A stretch of 64,000 nucleotides of DNA from SZAS-103 sp036496805 (GTDB taxonomy: Bacteria > Pseudomonadota > Gammaproteobacteria > Xanthomonadales > Xanthomonadaceae). Positions 61,342-64,000 of the stretch are shown here, piece by piece. Numbering within the stretch: position 1 is the stretch's first letter; every line of letters starts with the position of its first letter. The position numbers and the translations under genes are program-made. The stretch is from contig DASXKN010000024.1 in the NCBI GenBank assembly GCA_036496805.1, positions 124,001 to 188,000 of the forward strand, given 5' to 3'. The notes under the pieces are model-generated. The model was not told the DNA's origin, searched no databases, and saw only the letters and a program-made list of their open reading frames with translations.

Positions 61342-62354
61342 GGCAGTTCCTCTTCTGGAAAACCAGCCCGGATGGCCTCGTCGCACCGGATGACGGGCGC
61401 CTTGTTCTTCTGTCCCCCATCACAAACGCCACTTTGCCGATTGCTGGAAGCAGGTAGATCGATGCGGGTATCCAATCCACCCGCGAATGGCGTCGTACGC
61501 CGCCAATGGCGCCGTGGAAATGCCGGCCAGGGAGCCTCGACCCCGGGTTCAAATACGAAGTCGCAAGGCATCCCGACCCACGGAGTTCCAACTCCAGGTT
61601 CCGGTTCGACCATTCGATTTCCCCTGCGAACGCTTATACCCCGAATTGCATTTGCGACAACCGGTGCGCCCGTCGCGTGGCAGCCAGTGCCACTAACATT
61701 TCCCGATGCTGCTGCCCTTCGCACGGACGATGACCTGCAGCGTTAGGCCAGCTGCACAAGTTTCGCTTAGCCCCGATGACCAGCCAGTTGTGCTGACGAG
61801 GCTTCGTTCGACCCGGCCCCCGCGCGCCGGAGCAACCGTTTCCGTAAGGCTGGCAATGAGTTCAGTCCACCAGCGCGCGATCGAACAGGGCCAGCATCCG
61901 ACCCCACGCCTTCTCCTGCGTATTCCGCTTCTCATGAGCGGGTTTCACGGCATCACGATCGCTCGGCCCATCGGTCATGACCACTGGGTTGCTCTAGGTG
62001 GATGTGTTGCCGGTATTGTCACTATGACCATCTAGCCGGATGAATGTCTGATAGCGCTGTCGGTTGTCGCCACTGATTATCGTGCCGGGCGAGTGCGTGT
62101 TGATGTTGCCGGTTGTCGACTCATTGCTCGCGTGGCCGGACAGAGGCCTGATGGTGTTATCGACTTGCGGTTGTGCGGATGCGGGGTGCTGGCCCGCACG
62201 GATTTCATCGAGCTGTGCAGTCTGGCCAAGTTTGCCCAGCGCCCTAAATTGTAAAGTTCAACTGCTTGACTTGCTCCAGCCACTTGGTACCGCAGTCCCT
62301 GTGCGGCGCTAGCCGCCCTCTGCCTCGGGGTAATCGTGACCCTGGTGCAAAAAC
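61342..62354. other. About 1 kb without a supported gene
   Basis: Base composition drops and long frames disappear. A minus-strand segment at about 62240-61995 stays open without a start codon and has protein-like composition (QVDNTIRPLSGHASNESTTG), so it may be a decayed gene. A single GTTAGGC at 61742-61748 looks integron-like but is not supported by a matching partner site. A boundary of acquired DNA is the simplest reading. Confidence 0.4.
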
Positions 62355-62532
62355 GTGGCACTTAAGTCCCTGCAGCCCGCATCAACTCTAGCTCTAGAAT
62401 TTAATCAACCGAACAGGGCTGCGCGTTGCTCGACCAGGCCAGCCTTGGATCGAGCAGGCCGTCGCGGCGATCAACGAAGTCCGCGGCATGCCAGCCGGAG
62501 AACTCCGCATCAACACGTCGCGCCTGAGGTAG
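62355..62532 (+). pseudogene. LysR-family regulator remnant
   Basis: Read with one frameshift near 62400, the translation gives the end of a LysR helix-turn-helix (SLQPASTLALEF then NLINRTG) followed by QPWIEQAVAAINEVRGMPAG and ELRINTSRL, the start of a LysR effector domain, and then TAG. Most of a normal LysR (about 300 residues) is missing: the beginning and the effector domain are absent, and the segment between the helix-turn-helix and linker is deleted. This looks like a decayed gene fragment, possibly left by recombination at the edge of acquired DNA. Confidence 0.55.
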
Positions 62533-62597
62533 GCTTTTCCAACAGGTGATGACGGATTTCCACTGACGCTGTGCTGGGTTCCCCCCAAGTGGCGGCT

Positions 62598-64000
62598 CTA
62601 ACGGCGTCCTCGAATCCAATCGTGATCGGGGACTTCCAGTGATCCCACGAAGCCGCCTGACCGTCTCTCTAGAGCTCGCTCGTTCTGTGAAATCGAAAGT
62701 GCGAGCGTCTGGATGGCCGATCTAGCAACTCGCAACGCACGGGATACCTCGCGCGTAAACTTCTCGCGATGGTGATGTTCAACTGCAGGCGCTTGTCTGC
62801 TGTGCGCCGGATCACCCATGTCATGCAGCACCACAAACCGATGCGTGCCGGCATTCCGGAGATCCTTGTGAGAGCGCAGGATACCGGCGCTGCTTTCATA
62901 GTCCTCGGCGAGTTCTACCAAGCCGTAGAGGGCGAAGACTCCACTGCGAATGGCCTCCTCAACCCTTGCTACAAGTGGGCGGATGCCAGTCGTCTTGTCA
63001 ACACTCCCTCTCCAGAGCCGGCCGAAATAGACCTTTTCTGGTGCAAAGCCAATTTCGAAGTAATGGTTTGCTACGACCGCGATCTTGTCGAGCAGATCGA
63101 GCGCCGCTCGGTGCGCCAATACGAGCGCAGATGCGTCTGGGCCGTATGTTGCGTAATCGAGCGTGTCTGCGAATCTCCCCGTTGCCGGCCATACATTTTC
63201 GTCCAATCCCCGCCACGCCAAGTCGCGAGCAAGAATGAAGTCGCTTTTGAGCACGTTGAACATTGCGAAGACCGGCGGCGGCATGCCGCCTGCATCCGGC
63301 TCGCGTTCCCGAACTCTTGTGAGCATGAGCCAATCAATCTTTCCTATAGCGTGATCGATGAGCCCGGACACAGGTGCAAGAGTAAGACGTTCACGCTCGA
63401 CCCAACTGATGAATGGGTCGCTGTGTCGTGCTCTAGTTGGAGGATCATCAAATTCGGCGGCGAACTGAGCGATCTGCTCCGCGACCTGCGCACCCGCGTA
63501 TTGGACAATGCGATCTCGATTTCGATGTGCAATTTTTGCCAGCATTGCAGCCTCGGTTCGCGTGACATCTGAGCATCCACCTTGGCCATAGAGCCATAAA
63601 AGATTGCGGGCGGCGGAACTTGCAGCGACTCCGTTCTCAGAGTCGATTTCCAGGGCGGCGAGCCAAGCATCATGAGCCTCGCCAATCCGAAAGCTGTGGT
63701 TGAACTGGTTGGCGAGGTTTGTATAAGCCTGAGTCCTCAGTGACGGGTCAGCGTCGAAGTCCTGGACCACTTTCCAGAATGACTGTCGTGCTTCGGCCCG
63801 ATAGTCCTTGGTTCGTTCCCGATGATCCAGCCAACTTGGACCATGTGGAGGGTTGCCCACCGTGGCGACCAGTCCGTTTGCCAAGTTATACGTGACGTTC
63901 GCGGTCGGAAATTGCGCATGCAATTCGCGAAACAGCGTTAGCCCCTCGTCAATGGCATCCTGTTGTTGAGTCAGCTTCCCACCATCCACCAAGATGGCTG
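62598..64000 (-). CDS. LA2681-like HEPN domain protein (5' end beyond window)
   Basis: At least 464 residues, still open at the window edge; the first start-like codon inside (TTG, 63992) is not convincing. The N-terminal half is helical and TPR-like (ANVTYNLANGLVATVG, AYTNLANQFNHSFRIGEAHDAW). The C-terminal half matches the LA2681-type HEPN domain (FAMFNVLKSDFILARDLAWRG, DLLDKIAVVANHYFEIG) and includes the RNase-like motif R-x4-H in LRNAGTHRF near the end. HEPN proteins are often RNases in toxin-antitoxin and phage defence. Base composition is visibly more AT-rich than the rest, suggesting horizontal gain. Confidence 0.82.
   Translation of the reverse strand, partial: AILVDGGKLTQQQDAIDEGLTLFRELHAQFPTANVTYNLANGLVATVGNPPHGPSWLDHRERTKDYRAEARQSFWKVVQDFDADPSLRTQAYTNLANQFNHSFRIGEAHDAWLAALEIDSENGVAASSAARNLLWLYGQGGCSDVTRTEAAMLAKIAHRNRDRIVQYAGAQVAEQIAQFAAEFDDPPTRARHSDPFISWVERERLTLAPVSGLIDHAIGKIDWLMLTRVREREPDAGGMPPPVFAMFNVLKSDFILARDLAWRGLDENVWPATGRFADTLDYATYGPDASALVLAHRAALDLLDKIAVVANHYFEIGFAPEKVYFGRLWRGSVDKTTGIRPLVARVEEAIRSGVFALYGLVELAEDYESSAGILRSHKDLRNAGTHRFVVLHDMGDPAHSRQAPAVEHHHREKFTREVSRALRVARSAIQTLALSISQNERALERRSGGFVGSLEVPDHDWIRGRR

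Noticed and set aside
61541..61560. tRNA-like T-arm sequence (GGGTTCAAAT)
   Set aside because: No acceptor, D-arm or anticodon stem could be built around it; a similar chance match lies near 37966.
61692..61748. Possible integron attC site ending in GTTAGGC
   Set aside because: The partner 5' core (CACTAAC) does not match its complement fully, inner arms pair poorly, it is single, and no integrase gene is present.

Overview
The window is about 64 kb of GC-rich DNA, dense with genes on both strands. It looks like the chromosome of a gammaproteobacterium of the Xanthomonadales/Lysobacterales, probably near the Rhodanobacteraceae (for example Dokdonella or Rudaea relatives). This is inferred from the gene mix: a YtrA-type GntR/ABC operon, an S53 (sedolisin) peptidase, YaeQ and YceH, a TIGR02999-type ECF sigma factor, and large periplasmic-propeller c-di-GMP enzymes. 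No rRNA, tRNA, CRISPR array, insertion sequence or phage structural gene was seen.

Layout. 0-4 kb: small secreted protein, GntR regulator, ABC ATPase, permease, DUF2884-like lipoprotein and a GSGD-repeat protein, mostly as one tight operon. 4-9.2 kb: fatty acid hydroxylase, phosphatase lipoprotein, a tiny secreted protein with three histidine-rich repeats, an S53 peptidase and a DUF4124-like protein. 9.3-12.7 kb: a compact minus-strand operon (membrane protein, acyl-CoA dehydrogenase, phosphotransferase-like kinase, histidine phosphatase) in which the kinase seems to start at CTG. 12.9-16.2 kb: propeller diguanylate cyclase with an overlapping small membrane protein. 16.4-25.2 kb: TPR lipoprotein, dctA, ECF sigma factor with a TolB-like/TPR membrane protein, and a DUF3857/transglutaminase/DUF2569 protein. 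25.4-32.3 kb: LysR regulator, secreted lipase-like protein, Sel1/prolyl-hydroxylase fusion, alpha/beta hydrolase and purU, then four copies of a 37-bp repeat.

32.3-43.6 kb is rich in signalling: a pepsin-type aspartic protease (rare in bacteria), a REC-GAF-GAF-GGDEF-EAL regulator, a DUF4336-like protein, a propeller GGDEF-EAL receptor, a cold-shock protein and a ferredoxin-fused class III cyclase. 43.7-50.9 kb holds mainly conserved housekeeping proteins (YaeQ, YceH, AraC-type regulator, 2OG oxygenase, DUF1428, single-domain response regulator, DHH phosphoesterase). 51.0-56.9 kb holds surface and secreted proteins: a small YadA-like trimeric autotransporter, secreted unknowns and a sulfotransferase. 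57.4-59.0 kb has DoxX, DUF4199 and a membrane-anchored LuxR-type regulator.

The right end (59.1-64.0 kb) differs: a three-gene membrane operon of unknown function, about 1 kb of non-coding DNA, a decayed LysR fragment, and an LA2681-like HEPN protein of visibly lower GC that runs off the window edge. This is the best candidate for a recently acquired accessory or defence-related region, but nothing in the window proves such a function. Signalling recurs through the window: three GGDEF proteins, one nucleotide cyclase, one ECF sigma factor and six other regulators, alongside an unusual set of acid-type secreted peptidases.
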